A stretch of 64,000 nt of DNA from Bacillus_BA fengqiuensis (GCA_030813035.1 JAUSTV010000002.1); one strand, 5' to 3'; numbered from the stretch's first letter, positions 17,111 to 25,472 are shown. The notes: generated from the letters alone by a model not told the origin. Numbers and translations: made by a program.

Positions 17111-17248
17111 GGACCGGTACAAACTTTTAAACTATTAGGTAAGAAATCTATAAAGAAACCTTCTGATGTATATGTCATCAATATCCTTAGTGCAGATGGT
17201 AAGGAACATAATGCTAAAATTGATGCAAAAACGGGTGAGAGTTGCTAA
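17111..17248 (+). pseudogene. PepSY-domain gene fragment
   Basis: An open frame without a start reads GPVQTFKLLGKKSI, then DVYVINILSADGKEHNAKID and AKTGESC before TAA at 17246. This resembles the C-terminal half of a PepSY repeat. It begins 5 bases after the GT39 stop in another frame, has no ribosome site, and lies just left of an insertion sequence, so it looks like the tail of a lost gene. Confidence 0.6.
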
Positions 17249-17283
17249 TTATTTAACGGTTATAAAGGTTCTATCTTAAAGAA

Positions 17284-17313
17284 AAGACTCTAAGAATCAT
17301 TCCTTAGAGTCTT
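17284..17313 (+). terminator. Hairpin at the left flank of the IS
   Basis: AAGACTCTAAG (17284-17294) pairs perfectly with CTTAGAGTCTT (17303-17313). The right arm touches the first bases of the IS left inverted repeat, so the element sits against this hairpin. Confidence 0.65.
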
Positions 17314-17393
17314 CAGACTGTAGACAAACTCGAAGAAATCGAGTTTGCCTGCAGTCTTTTTTATTTTACAATAGAAGTACTACATAACTTGAG

Positions 17394-18761
17394 GTGACAG
17401 ACATGCTTTCGAAACACAATCCCATTCAACGAGATCAGATGGAGATGATTACGTTAGATCAATTGGTACCGGCAAACCACTTGGTTCGCAAAATAGAGGC
17501 AGCCATTGATTTTTCGTTTATCTATGACTTGGTGAAGGATATGTATTCAGAAATAGGCGGCCCAAGTATTGATCCAGTGATCTTAATTAAATTGACTTTC
17601 ATTCAATACAGCTTTGGTATTCGGTCGATGCGCCAGACCATTGAACAAGTGGAAATCAATATGGCCTATCGCTGGTTCCTAGGTTATGGTTTTCATGATA
17701 AAGTGCCCCATTTCTCCACGTTCGGAAAAAACTATGAGCGCCGTTTTAAAGACACGGATCTGTTTGAACAAATCTTCTGTCGTATAGTAAAGGAAGCTGC
17801 CGAGAAAAAACTGATTAGTGCCGAGCACGTTTTCGTTGATTCTACCCATGTCAAAGCGAGTGCGAATAAGCGCAAATTTGAAAAGAAAGTGGTCCGCAAA
17901 GAGACACGCGCGTATCAGGCACGCCTTCAGGAAGAGATTAACCAGGACCGGGAAGATCACGGGAAAAAACCGTTTCCACCGGATAAATTCGAGAAGGAAG
18001 AGAAGAAAGAAATCAAAGAAAGTACCACCGATCCAGAGAGTGGTTACTATGTGAAAGACGAACGCACGAAGCAGTTCGCCTATTCTTTTCACGCAGCCGC
18101 CGACCGCAACGGTTTTGTGCTTGGCGCCATGGTCACGCCCGGAAACACACACGACAGCCAGATATTAGAGCCATTGGTAGAAAAAGTCATGAAGAAAGTC
18201 GGAAAGCCTGAAGCTGTGGCCGCAGATGCAGCTTATAAAACACCTGCGATTACAAGGTACTTATTTAAAAATGAAATCACACCTGTCTTACCTTACACCC
18301 GGCCACGTACAAAAGAAGGCTTCTTCCGAAAGCATGACTATGTGTACGATGAACACTTCGACTGTTACCTTTGTCCGGCAGGGGAAGTGCTGAACTACTC
18401 GACAACGAATAAAGAAGGGTATCGTGAGTACAAATCACCGAAACAGGTCTGTGCAGCCTGTCCATTTTTGGCCAAATGTACCGAAAGTAAAGACCATCAA
18501 AAAGTGGTGACACGTCACATTTGGCAGGAACACGTGGAAGAAGCAGACCATCTTCGCCACCAAGAAGAGGTCAAATCTATTTATGCGAAACGCAAAGAAA
18601 CGATTGAGCGTGTATTCGCAGACGCAAAAGAAAAGCATGGCATGCGTTGGACAACGTTAAGGGGACTTAAAAAATTGTCTATGCAGGCGATGCTTACTTT
18701 CGCTGCCATGAATTTGAAGAAAATGGCCAACTGGACTTGGCAAGGTCCAAAAATGGCCTAA
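17394..18761 (+). CDS. IS1182-family DDE transposase
   Basis: 455 residues. The N-terminal DUF772-type segment (LDQLVPANHLVRKIEAAIDF) is typical of IS1182. Catalytic acids are likely the Asp in HVFVDSTH, the Asp in VAADAAYKTP and the Glu in ETIERVFADAKEKHGMR. A four-Cys region near CYLCPAGE and CAACPFLAKC looks metal-binding. No frameshift or stop interrupts it, so the element may still be active. A GAGGTGACAG site lies upstream of the ATG. Confidence 0.93.
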   Translation: MTDMLSKHNPIQRDQMEMITLDQLVPANHLVRKIEAAIDFSFIYDLVKDMYSEIGGPSIDPVILIKLTFIQYSFGIRSMRQTIEQVEINMAYRWFLGYGFHDKVPHFSTFGKNYERRFKDTDLFEQIFCRIVKEAAEKKLISAEHVFVDSTHVKASANKRKFEKKVVRKETRAYQARLQEEINQDREDHGKKPFPPDKFEKEEKKEIKESTTDPESGYYVKDERTKQFAYSFHAAADRNGFVLGAMVTPGNTHDSQILEPLVEKVMKKVGKPEAVAADAAYKTPAITRYLFKNEITPVLPYTRPRTKEGFFRKHDYVYDEHFDCYLCPAGEVLNYSTTNKEGYREYKSPKQVCAACPFLAKCTESKDHQKVVTRHIWQEHVEEADHLRHQEEVKSIYAKRKETIERVFADAKEKHGMRWTTLRGLKKLSMQAMLTFAAMNLKKMANWTWQGPKMA

Positions 18762-18821
18762 ATGATGAACTCGGAGAGGTTTGTCATTCTCTTAAATAGC
18801 TTCAAATCCAACAAAAAGCCA

Positions 18822-18859
18822 AAAAGGGGTTCGGAATGAGACCATTCCGAACCCCTTTT
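18822..18859 (+). terminator. Transposase terminator inside the IS
   Basis: AAAAGGGGTTCGGAATG (18822-18838) pairs perfectly with CATTCCGAACCCCTTTT (18843-18859). The right arm merges with the IS right end. Confidence 0.8.
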
Positions 18860-18871
18860 GTCGACAAACTG

Positions 18872-18900
18872 AACTCACCTATTGATAGGTGAGTTTTCTT
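18872..18900 (+). terminator. Hairpin at the right flank of the IS
   Basis: AACTCACCTA (18872-18881) pairs with TAGGTGAGTT (18886-18895), followed by TTCTT. It starts at the last two bases of the IS right inverted repeat. Confidence 0.6.
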
Positions 18901-18936
18901 ACGAAAAGAAATTTAAATAGTTTTTAAGTCTCGTTA

Positions 18937-18971
18937 TTTTTCATCGTTTTTTCATTTTACTTTACTAAAAT
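18937..18971 (+). promoter_or_regulatory. Shared direct-repeat promoter, PspA operon
   Basis: TTCAT at 18940 and 18951 are 11 bp apart, then 10 bp, then -10 box TAAAAT (18966-18971). The first gene starts 33 bases later. It is the fourth and cleanest copy of the promoter type at 5822, 9366 and 10091. Confidence 0.7.
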
Positions 18972-19003
18972 TCTAGTATCAAGAGATGAAAGGAGGAGAA
19001 AGA

Positions 19004-19429
19004 ATGAATGCTCAAGTACGAAAAGGTATGTTATGGATCGCTGGGGTGATTCTTGCATTTACCGCAATCAAGTTTCTGATGAACTTCTTCGGAGGTTTCT
19101 TCTTTTATAATGCCCCGCTGCGTCACCAGCCAATAGGCATGGGACATGGGCCGGGCTTTGGACACCACCATTTTATGCATGGACCGCATCATGGAGGCTT
19201 CCATTTGATGGGATGGGTTGTGTTTCTGTTTTTAGGAGTAGCTGCTGCCGTTATCTTATGGAGATGGCTTAAAAAGAAAGAAGCGAATCGCTCATTCCAA
19301 TCTTCCGTTATGGAAGCGTCTATTATTAATCGAGCTGCTCATATAAACACCATGAATGCAGATGTATTGGATGAGTGGGAAGAAAATCAAACATTGAAAA
19401 AGGAGAATGGAAAATATGGCAATTTTTAA
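19004..19429 (+). CDS. His-rich two-helix membrane protein
   Basis: 141 residues from ATG 19004 with an AAAGGAGGAG site. Two membrane helices (about residues 10-34 and 67-87) enclose an extracytoplasmic loop with many His, Gly and Pro residues (GMGHGPGFGHHHFMHGPHH). The loop could bind metal ions. The C-terminal 50 residues are charged and cytosolic. I do not recognise a named family. Its last 14 bases overlap the PspA-family gene, and both lie behind the stress-type promoter, so it probably recruits or controls the PspA protein at the membrane, as PspB/C or Lia membrane partners do. That role is inference. Confidence 0.8.
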   Translation: MNAQVRKGMLWIAGVILAFTAIKFLMNFFGGFFFYNAPLRHQPIGMGHGPGFGHHHFMHGPHHGGFHLMGWVVFLFLGVAAAVILWRWLKKKEANRSFQSSVMEASIINRAAHINTMNADVLDEWEENQTLKKENGKYGNF

Positions 19430-20087
19430 ACGTATAAAAAATATTATGATGGCTGAAACGCATGGACTTCTTGATAAAGTAGAAGATCCAATCGAGATGT
19501 TAAATCAATATGTAAGAGAAATGGAGCAGGAAATCAACAAGGGACAGAAAGCTCTTTCTAATCAAATCTTTTTAGAAAAAAAACAAGAAGCTTTAATGAT
19601 AGAGACAGAGGAACTAATCAGCAAAAGGAACCGGCAGGCAAAACTGGCGGTGGAACGAGGGGAAGAGCAAATCGCCAAACTGGCTGTACAGGAGAAGTTG
19701 ATTCAAGAGAAGCAGCTGCACGTCTATCAAGAGCAGTATGAAATGATCAAAAGCCAGACGACAACTCTCTGGGAACAGTTGAATCAATTGAAACAAAAAT
19801 ATCAAGAGTTACAGCAAAAAAGATTTTTGTTAGTTTCAAGGGCAAATGTGGCTCATTCGATGAAACAAATGCACAACACTTGTATATCATTCAGCACAGA
19901 GAATGTAGCAAGAGGAGTAGCGAGAGCAGAGGAACGAGTATTAATGATGGAGGCTGAGGTACAAGCAGGTCACCAATTGTCCGAGTCTTCAAACGCCTTT
20001 CATCCCCGTTATATGGATTTAGCCATGCAAGACGAAGTAGAAAAGGAACTCCAAAAGTTGAAAGACTTAAGTAAGGAAACGGCTTAA
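19416..20087 (+). CDS. PspA/IM30-family membrane-stress protein
   Basis: 223 residues from ATG 19416. An in-frame ATG at 19407 is only one base from the AGGAG site, so 19416 with 10-base spacing fits better. The protein is almost wholly coiled coil. It opens MAIFKRIKNIMMAETHGLLD, and VEDPIEMLNQYVREMEQEI is the standard PspA/IM30/LiaH start. These proteins assemble on damaged membranes and reduce proton leakage. The gene is translationally coupled to the His-rich membrane protein and shares a promoter type with the HtrA-like, PrsA-like and PepSY genes. Confidence 0.92.
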   Translation: MAIFKRIKNIMMAETHGLLDKVEDPIEMLNQYVREMEQEINKGQKALSNQIFLEKKQEALMIETEELISKRNRQAKLAVERGEEQIAKLAVQEKLIQEKQLHVYQEQYEMIKSQTTTLWEQLNQLKQKYQELQQKRFLLVSRANVAHSMKQMHNTCISFSTENVARGVARAEERVLMMEAEVQAGHQLSESSNAFHPRYMDLAMQDEVEKELQKLKDLSKETA

Positions 20088-20143
20088 CTATCATATTCAG
20101 CCAAAAATAGAGGAATCAACATGAATCGTTCAACACAAAAAAT

Positions 20144-20190
20144 AAACAGAGAAACGATGGCGAATTTTGCGTCATCGTTTCTCTGTTTTA
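20144..20190. terminator. Bidirectional terminator between PspA and binding-protein genes
   Basis: AAACAGAGAAACGATG (20144-20159) pairs perfectly with CATCGTTTCTCTGTTT (20173-20188). It serves both converging genes. Confidence 0.85.
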
Positions 20191-20196
20191 TTGGTA

Positions 20197-21012
20197 TTAT
20201 TGAGCCGGTTGTTCGCCGCCGAACCATTTTTCGATTAATTTATCCAGTTCGCCGCTTTCTTTCATTTCCTTTAACACAGTGTTGAACTCGGCAGTCAACT
20301 CGCTGTCTTTAGGAAACGCTACAGCCGATCCTTTTTCCTCTGCATCTGGAATGGCAAAGCCTACAAGGGTCTCATCTTTATTAAAGTAGTTTTTTGCAAC
20401 TACATCTTCAATTACTGCTGCATCAAAACGATTTGAGTTCATTTCCTGAATGATTTCTGGAATGCGGTTGCGATTTTCAACTTTCATATCGATTGTTTTT
20501 TGAAGCTCCATTGCTTTTCCTTCTTGGATAGTTCCTACTTGCACACCAACCGTTTTTCCTTTTAAGTCTTCAAGGGTTTTAATGCCGCTGTCTTTTTTCG
20601 TCACAATGAGATTGTTGCTAATGTAGTACGGCTCCGTGAAATCGACGCTCTTTTTACGTTCTTCAGTAGCAGTCATACCTGCCATAACAAAATCTACTTT
20701 GCCAGCTTGAATTGCTGGAATTAGACCGTTGAAATCCATATCTACCAATTCCACTTCGTATCCAAGTTCTTTTGTAATCGCTTTTGCTAAATCAGCATCA
20801 AAACCGATAATTTCATCACCTTTAGCTGTATCGATGTACTCGAATGGTGGATAGTCGGCAGATGTACCCATTGTTAGTACTTTCTTTTCTTCTTTTTCTG
20901 TTCCGCCTTCAGCAGCTCCATTTTCTTTTTCACCGCTTGTTCCGCATGCTGTTAATAGACTGACAGCAAGCATACCGCTTAGAATTGACGAAAACCATTT
21001 TTTCTTTTTCAT
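20197..21012 (-). CDS. Amino-acid ABC transporter substrate-binding lipoprotein
   Basis: 271 residues with signal peptide and lipobox LLTACG (Cys about residue 23). The mature domain is the SBP_bac_3 fold: VLTMGTSADYPPFEY, GFDADLAKAITKELGY and FVMAGMTATEERKKSVDFTEPYY. Members bind polar or basic amino acids or cystine; ligand is not clear. No permease or ATPase gene lies next to it, so it either serves a transporter elsewhere or is a solitary receptor. An AT-rich promoter region lies to its right. Confidence 0.88.
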   Translation of the reverse strand: MKKKKWFSSILSGMLAVSLLTACGTSGEKENGAAEGGTEKEEKKVLTMGTSADYPPFEYIDTAKGDEIIGFDADLAKAITKELGYEVELVDMDFNGLIPAIQAGKVDFVMAGMTATEERKKSVDFTEPYYISNNLIVTKKDSGIKTLEDLKGKTVGVQVGTIQEGKAMELQKTIDMKVENRNRIPEIIQEMNSNRFDAAVIEDVVAKNYFNKDETLVGFAIPDAEEKGSAVAFPKDSELTAEFNTVLKEMKESGELDKLIEKWFGGEQPAQ

Positions 21013-21215
21013 GTTTTTTCCCCCTCATTTTCTCTTTTCATTTTTTTGAAAATTATTAATATTATAAAATAAAAATATTATTTTTGAAATAACATTTAAA
21101 AAATTTATATATATTCACTAACATGTATTTTAAAACATTTTTGCTAATATCACAACTATTTTTTAAAAAAATTAAAATAGTAAAGTATTAGCAGTATTAT
21201 TATAAAAAAATGCTA

Positions 21216-21259
21216 CATAAATAATAGGACAGGTTTTTTGGCCTGTCCTATTATTTATG
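21216..21259 (-). terminator. Long perfect hairpin downstream of the hydrolase
   Basis: CATAAATAATAGGACAGG (21216-21233) is exactly complementary to 21242-21259, with an 8-base loop. The rest of the gap 21013-21323 is very AT-rich and holds the promoter of the binding-protein gene; I see no gene in it. Confidence 0.8.
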
Positions 21260-21323
21260 CGTATCTAATGATTAACCGTTAGCCAATCATTTTCACCGAT
21301 TTCATCCTGCATAAAATTTCTTT

Positions 21324-22265
21324 CTAATTCCAACCATCCAGCCATCGCGTGATGATTTGTTTCAGTTCATGGTCAATAGGTCGCTGGACTTGCTTTTTAT
21401 AATCTTTCAAAATGGCTTGAAAGCGATGGTCTACATCCGTTTTCCGCAAAATATGCGTCATATTTTCAATGAGATGATACTCGCACTGACCTTGTACAAG
21501 GTGACAAATATCTTTGACTTGTTCCGGTTTGACTTGTACATCCTTTGTTCCCGTGATGGCAAGGACAGGGCAGTCGATTTCCGATAAATATTCGCGAACA
21601 TCGAACTGTCCATGTTCCCTATTCCATTTGGCATTAATTTTCTTTCCCTTAAAGCGAATGACATCTTTATCTGTGCTGGTAATCTTTGTGGTTAATTCAT
21701 CATTCATCTTTAGAAATTTTTGATCCGCTTTTAGGAAACGGAGCAGCCAACCAGTAAATCCTGTTGTATTATGCATGTCTTCTATCAGTTGTCTTCGCTG
21801 CCATTCTGTGGTGACGGAAAGGGGTTCAGCCGATCCAGAGAGAAGAATCATACCTTGAACCGGGATTTTTTGGTGGACAGCAGGAATGACTAAACAACCT
21901 TCACTATGGCCAAGAAGAATAATGCGTTCGTCATCAATTTCAGGATGCTGTTTAGCGAATTGTAGAGCATATACAGCATCATCCACTAAATCAAAAAAGC
22001 CTGCGGCAAAATAATTCCCCTCACTTTGGCCGATTCCCCGCTTGTCGTAGCGCAAAGTTGCAAAGCCTTGTTCTGCCGCCAAATCACTTAATTCTTTAAA
22101 TGCATTAATGGGCATTCCTTTTGCGTTTTCATTCCGATCGACTTCTCCGCTTCCATGAACGAATAGAATAAGAGGATATTTTTCTTCCCTGCTTTGAGGA
22201 ATTGTCAAGGTTCCCGCTAAATTATATGTGCCTGCAATGGTTACTTCTTGTTCTTTAAATGCCAT
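21324..22265 (-). CDS. Alpha/beta hydrolase (serine esterase/peptidase type)
   Basis: 313 residues from ATG 22265, nine bases after an AAAGGA site; a 56-residue upstream extension in the same frame has no ribosome site and is rejected. The oxyanion region is ILFVHGSGEVDRN, the nucleophile Ser is in ILLGHSEGCLV, the acid is probably in AITGTKDVQVKPEQ and the catalytic His in LIENMTHILRK. It acts in the cytosol, since no signal peptide is present. Relatives include acyl- and xenobiotic-ester hydrolases. The substrate is unknown. It is monocistronic. Confidence 0.88.
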   Translation of the reverse strand: MAFKEQEVTIAGTYNLAGTLTIPQSREEKYPLILFVHGSGEVDRNENAKGMPINAFKELSDLAAEQGFATLRYDKRGIGQSEGNYFAAGFFDLVDDAVYALQFAKQHPEIDDERIILLGHSEGCLVIPAVHQKIPVQGMILLSGSAEPLSVTTEWQRRQLIEDMHNTTGFTGWLLRFLKADQKFLKMNDELTTKITSTDKDVIRFKGKKINAKWNREHGQFDVREYLSEIDCPVLAITGTKDVQVKPEQVKDICHLVQGQCEYHLIENMTHILRKTDVDHRFQAILKDYKKQVQRPIDHELKQIITRWLDGWN

Positions 22266-22654
22266 AGCCATCATTCCTTTAAATAATATTGTTTTATATA
22301 ATATTATCAATTTTGGTAATAATGAGTCAAGAATTGAAGAAGTAAAATTTTTTGTGCGGAACGAGATGTATGTAAAACAAGTATTGGTCGAAAGTTGAAT
22401 AGTTTTTCTAAAGCAGATGAAAAAGTGTTTCAATAGGAATTTTCCTCAATATTCTTATCCCATTCAAATTCCTCTTATATTTACCTATTTATTATTTTAA
22501 ATTTCAAACGTTTTTATTATAATGATTGAGGGGGAAATTCCCAATTCATACAACTAAGTGGAAATTAGTATTTAATTGTATGAAGAGGGCAATAGCTGTA
22601 CTTCACCACACGGAAGAACGATAAATTTAAAGAGGGTATTGGGGGAGAAAAGAA
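22266..22654. other. Divergent intergenic region, 389 bp
   Basis: AT-rich spacer between the leftward hydrolase and the rightward metallo-hydrolase. A -10-like TATAAT stands at 22518-22523 after TTTCAAACG, a plausible promoter for the rightward gene. No gene, RNA or repeat seen. Confidence 0.45.
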
Positions 22655-23440
22655 ATGAAAATATTACGTTTAGGTCATGCAATGTATGTGTTTACTACCA
22701 AACAAGAGAAAAAATTTTTAGTGGACCCATTTTTTGATATGAATCCTGGTTGTCCAAGTGAATATGCGGAGCCGGATTATTTAGCAACGATTGATGCGGT
22801 ATTTTTAACTCATGGACATTTTGACCATACAAGCGGTTTAAATAAAATCTTGGAAGTTAAGCCGGATGTATTGGTTATTGCCCAATACGAGCTGGCGTTA
22901 ATTTTGATGCAGCAAGGAGTCAAAAATGTATATCCGTTAAATTTTGGGGGATCCATCGATTTAGAAGGGACAAGCGTTACGATGGTAAAAGCTGTACATA
23001 CTTCGTCTTATGGCGAGACCGTCGGTACCCCGGTTTATGCAGGGGAAGCGTGCGGATATATTTTCGACTTCAAAGAAGATGTCACTCTATATCACTCCGG
23101 AGATACTGCCGTCATGATGGATATGAAGCTCATTCAAGATCTATATGAGCCAGATATCGCGATTTTATCATCTTCAGGTCAATTTACGATGGGACCGAAA
23201 GAAGCGGCTTATGCCGTGAACCATTTGCTTAACGTTAAAATCGTGATTCCAAGCCATACTTTCCCTACAAAAGAAAATGCGCCTTCTAAAGAAGCGATGG
23301 AACAGTTAATGAGCAGCTTCCCGATTATTGAAAATATGATGGATAAAGACAAAGAATTAGCTGAGTTATTAAAAGGCAATAATCGAACGAAAGTGTTGGC
23401 GATAGGGTACGGAGAAGAAAAAGAAATCAATTTACATTAA
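22655..23440 (+). CDS. Metallo-beta-lactamase-fold hydrolase (UPF0173-like)
   Basis: 261 residues. The metal-binding motif HGHFDH is preceded by AVFLTHG; further ligands are probable in LYHSGDTAV and IPSHTFPTKE. The fold and length fit the UPF0173/YtkL-like group of metal-dependent hydrolases, whose substrates are mostly unknown. A GGGGGAG-type site precedes the ATG. It lies alone between terminators and the spore-protein genes, so context gives no role. Confidence 0.85.
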   Translation: MKILRLGHAMYVFTTKQEKKFLVDPFFDMNPGCPSEYAEPDYLATIDAVFLTHGHFDHTSGLNKILEVKPDVLVIAQYELALILMQQGVKNVYPLNFGGSIDLEGTSVTMVKAVHTSSYGETVGTPVYAGEACGYIFDFKEDVTLYHSGDTAVMMDMKLIQDLYEPDIAILSSSGQFTMGPKEAAYAVNHLLNVKIVIPSHTFPTKENAPSKEAMEQLMSSFPIIENMMDKDKELAELLKGNNRTKVLAIGYGEEKEINLH

Positions 23441-23503
23441 AAAGATGGGCCTATAGAAGCAGAACAGGATTTGAAAATCAATTAGAGAATAATAAACAGC
23501 AAA

Positions 23504-23535
23504 CCGCCTCCAAGAAATCCTTGCAGGCGGCCTGC
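23504..23535. terminator. Hairpin between converging genes
   Basis: CCGCCT (23504-23509) pairs with AGGCGG (23525-23530), with an inner AAG/CTT extension. It lies between the end of the metallo-hydrolase and the end of the leftward YjcZ gene. No clear T-run. Confidence 0.45.
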
Positions 23536-23554
23536 TATTGCAAAAATTAGTGTA

Positions 23555-23695
23555 TTAACACTTTTTATCGAAAGCAACAGCACCGACAATGATTAATAAA
23601 ATGAACAATACAACGATTAACGCAAAGCCGCCGCCGTAACCGCCGCCGTAACCGCCGCCGTATCCATAACCACCGCAGCATCCTCCGAATCCCAT
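23555..23695 (-). CDS. YjcZ-family small sporulation protein, 46 aa
   Basis: A 46-residue protein opening MGFGGCCGGYGYGGG, then Gly/Tyr repeats and one hydrophobic helix (FALIVVLFILLIIVGAVAF), ending DKKC. The Gly/Tyr-rich start plus FALIVVLFILLIIVG helix is the hallmark of YjcZ-type spore-associated peptides. A GGGAGGTG site lies upstream. It is followed in tandem by a second family member, so this is probably a sporulation-expressed pair. Confidence 0.88.
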   Translation of the reverse strand: MGFGGCCGGYGYGGGYGGGYGGGFALIVVLFILLIIVGAVAFDKKC

Positions 23696-23744
23696 ACCTT
23701 TTCACCTCCCGCAATCAAAAAATTCCCGATGAAAACAGGTTTCT

Positions 23745-23843
23745 TTAGTATCCGTAACCGCCTAAAGCGCCGGCACCGACAATGATTAATAGAATAAACA
23801 ACACAACGATTAACGCAAAAGTGTTGTTGTGTCCTCCTGACAT
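23745..23843 (-). CDS. YjcZ-family small sporulation protein, 32 aa
   Basis: A 32-residue protein: MSGGHNNT, the helix FALIVVLFILLIIVG also found in the neighbouring gene, then AGALGGYGY. An AGAGGTGAAT site precedes the ATG. The helix is identical in the two genes at the protein level, which suggests tandem duplication followed by divergence of the ends. Confidence 0.88.
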   Translation of the reverse strand: MSGGHNNTFALIVVLFILLIIVGAGALGGYGY

Positions 23844-23986
23844 TTCATTCACCTCTTTGTGGAAATTAAAAGGAACGATTGTCGTTCCCTTTGTATGTAG
23901 CATATGAAGAATTTTGAAAATGGTTTGGACTTATGGAGTGATTTAAATGAAGGCTATCCATGTAATTATCAAAAATATACAAGAGT

Positions 23987-24024
23987 AGCCCCATCATAGA
24001 GGAAGGTCAGGAGGATGGGGCTGT
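23987..24024 (-). terminator. Terminator downstream of the ureohydrolase
   Basis: AGCCCCATC (23987-23995) pairs with GATGGGGCT (24014-24022). On the minus strand a T-rich stretch follows within 20 bases. The remaining 300-bp gap 23844-24143 shows nothing else. Confidence 0.55.
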
Positions 24025-24143
24025 TTGATTTGCTCTATAATCATGTATTGAATCGAAGGGGGGACTTGGGCCATTTATTGGTAAATAATCGATGATTCTA
24101 TGATTTTATTAAAGATCCATGCTAATTGTTAGCCAATTTTGGC

Positions 24144-25124
24144 TCATTCGTGCGAAATAGCGTCATGTCCAGCTGCCGTTCCCGCTATTTTTTCTTCCTT
24201 CACTTTAAGTGCTACTAGACTAGCAAATTCATGGACAATCGTTGCTGCCAGTAAGGATGTGATTTGTGTGGGATCATAAGGCGGAAGAACTTCCACAAGG
24301 TCGAAGCCGATAAAATTGAAGTCTGTTAACGAACGAATGATTTCCAATGTTTCTAAGCTATTTAAACCGCCAACCTCCAGTGTTCCGGTTCCGGGAGCGC
24401 AAGAAGGGTCGACAAAGTCAATATCGAAGGTTAAGAAACAAGGAGTATCCCCGATTGTTTGCTTCATTTGCTTGAGGACATCATCCATCCCGCGTTTTTT
24501 TAATTCTGGTGTCGTAATAACATGATATCCCAGTTCTTTGCTGGAATCGATATCACCGGGATGATTTAATGTTCCTCGAATACCGAGTTGGAATACTTTA
24601 TCTGCTTGCAAAAGCCCCTCCTCATAGGCGCGGATAAAAGGGGAACCGTGCCAATACTTTTCCTCGTAATACGTATCCCATGTATCTGTATGTGAATCAA
24701 AATGAATTAATGCAACCGGACCGTATATTTTAGCTGCTGCACGAAGATTGGCTAATGTAACGGAATGGTCCCCGCCTAACCCAATCGGAATGATTCCTTG
24801 TTTCATTAAATCTACCATAGCCGTTTCGATTAATTCATAGCTGCGATGGATATTGTGGGGGATGACTGATACATCTCCTATATCAATGGCATTGCATTCA
24901 TCAAATGGATACACCTGATGAATCGGATGGTAAGGAAACAATGTCATGGATGCTTGACGGATAGCTTGAGGTGCAAAGCGTGCTCCTACGCGAAAGGAAG
25001 CAGCTGTATCAAAGGGCATTCCCACTATTGCCAATTTGGCCTTTTCTTTTGCAGAAGGTAAACGCATAAAGGAACCGGTCGTACAAAACTCTGGCTTGAC
25101 ATCTGGTGATAAAGGATATTGCAT
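24144..25124 (-). CDS. speB: Arginase-family ureohydrolase, agmatinase-like
   Basis: 326 residues of the ureohydrolase fold. All binuclear-metal motifs are present: GLGGDHSVT, HFDSHTDTWDTY (Asp-x-His-x-Asp) and FDIDFVDPSCAPGTGT. It releases urea from a guanidino compound. The neighbouring PuuP importers, putrescine aminotransferase and GabT make agmatine to putrescine the best guess, but 4-guanidinobutyrate to GABA would also fit, and the second motif has Ser for the usual Ala and a following Thr-Trp, so specificity is open. It is longer than typical Bacillus SpeB (about 290). A textbook sigma-54 promoter lies 45 bases upstream, putting it in the same regulon. Confidence 0.85.
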   Translation of the reverse strand: MQYPLSPDVKPEFCTTGSFMRLPSAKEKAKLAIVGMPFDTAASFRVGARFAPQAIRQASMTLFPYHPIHQVYPFDECNAIDIGDVSVIPHNIHRSYELIETAMVDLMKQGIIPIGLGGDHSVTLANLRAAAKIYGPVALIHFDSHTDTWDTYYEEKYWHGSPFIRAYEEGLLQADKVFQLGIRGTLNHPGDIDSSKELGYHVITTPELKKRGMDDVLKQMKQTIGDTPCFLTFDIDFVDPSCAPGTGTLEVGGLNSLETLEIIRSLTDFNFIGFDLVEVLPPYDPTQITSLLAATIVHEFASLVALKVKEEKIAGTAAGHDAISHE

Positions 25125-25169
25125 GTTTAAATTCCCCCATTTTCATATTGAGTTCTCATATTTCTATTC

Positions 25170-25185
25170 TGCAAGAAATGTGCCA
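25170..25185 (-). promoter_or_regulatory. Sigma-54 promoter of the ureohydrolase gene
   Basis: On the minus strand TGGCACATTTCTTGCA matches the -24/-12 consensus TGGCAC-N5-TTGCW at every fixed base. It points at the ureohydrolase start at 25124. Confidence 0.9.
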
Positions 25186-25472
25186 ATTCAAATTTACGAC
25201 CAATAATGAAGAGAGACTTAAAAATCCTCGGGAATGAAAGGATTGGATAGCGTGAAAGTTATGAAATACAGAATAATATATGCAGTTTTGAATAATTACT
25301 CATTGGAAGTAAGGGAAGGCTCTTTTGCAGTCAAAAAAAATCAGGACCTTTTTCCGAATAATAAAAAAATAAATCAATATCAAATAAATGATTGTTGTTA
25401 CACGCTTTTTCCTTCTGCTATCTTTTCAAACAACCACTATTTTAAAGAAAAAGAGCCCCTTTTATATCAAAC

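Larger units (their letters stand above)
17312..18873 (+). mobile_element. IS1182-family insertion sequence, complete
   Basis: A 1,562-bp element with imperfect 18-bp terminal inverted repeats: TTCAGACTGTAGACAAAC at 17312-17329 and, on the other strand, TTCAGTTTGTCGACAAAA at 18856-18873 (14 of 18 match). The left end contains a strong internal hairpin around GACAAACTCGA/TCGAGTTTG. It holds one intact transposase gene and an internal terminator. Both flanks carry hairpins (17284-17313, 18872-18900). I see no simple target duplication. Confidence 0.8.
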
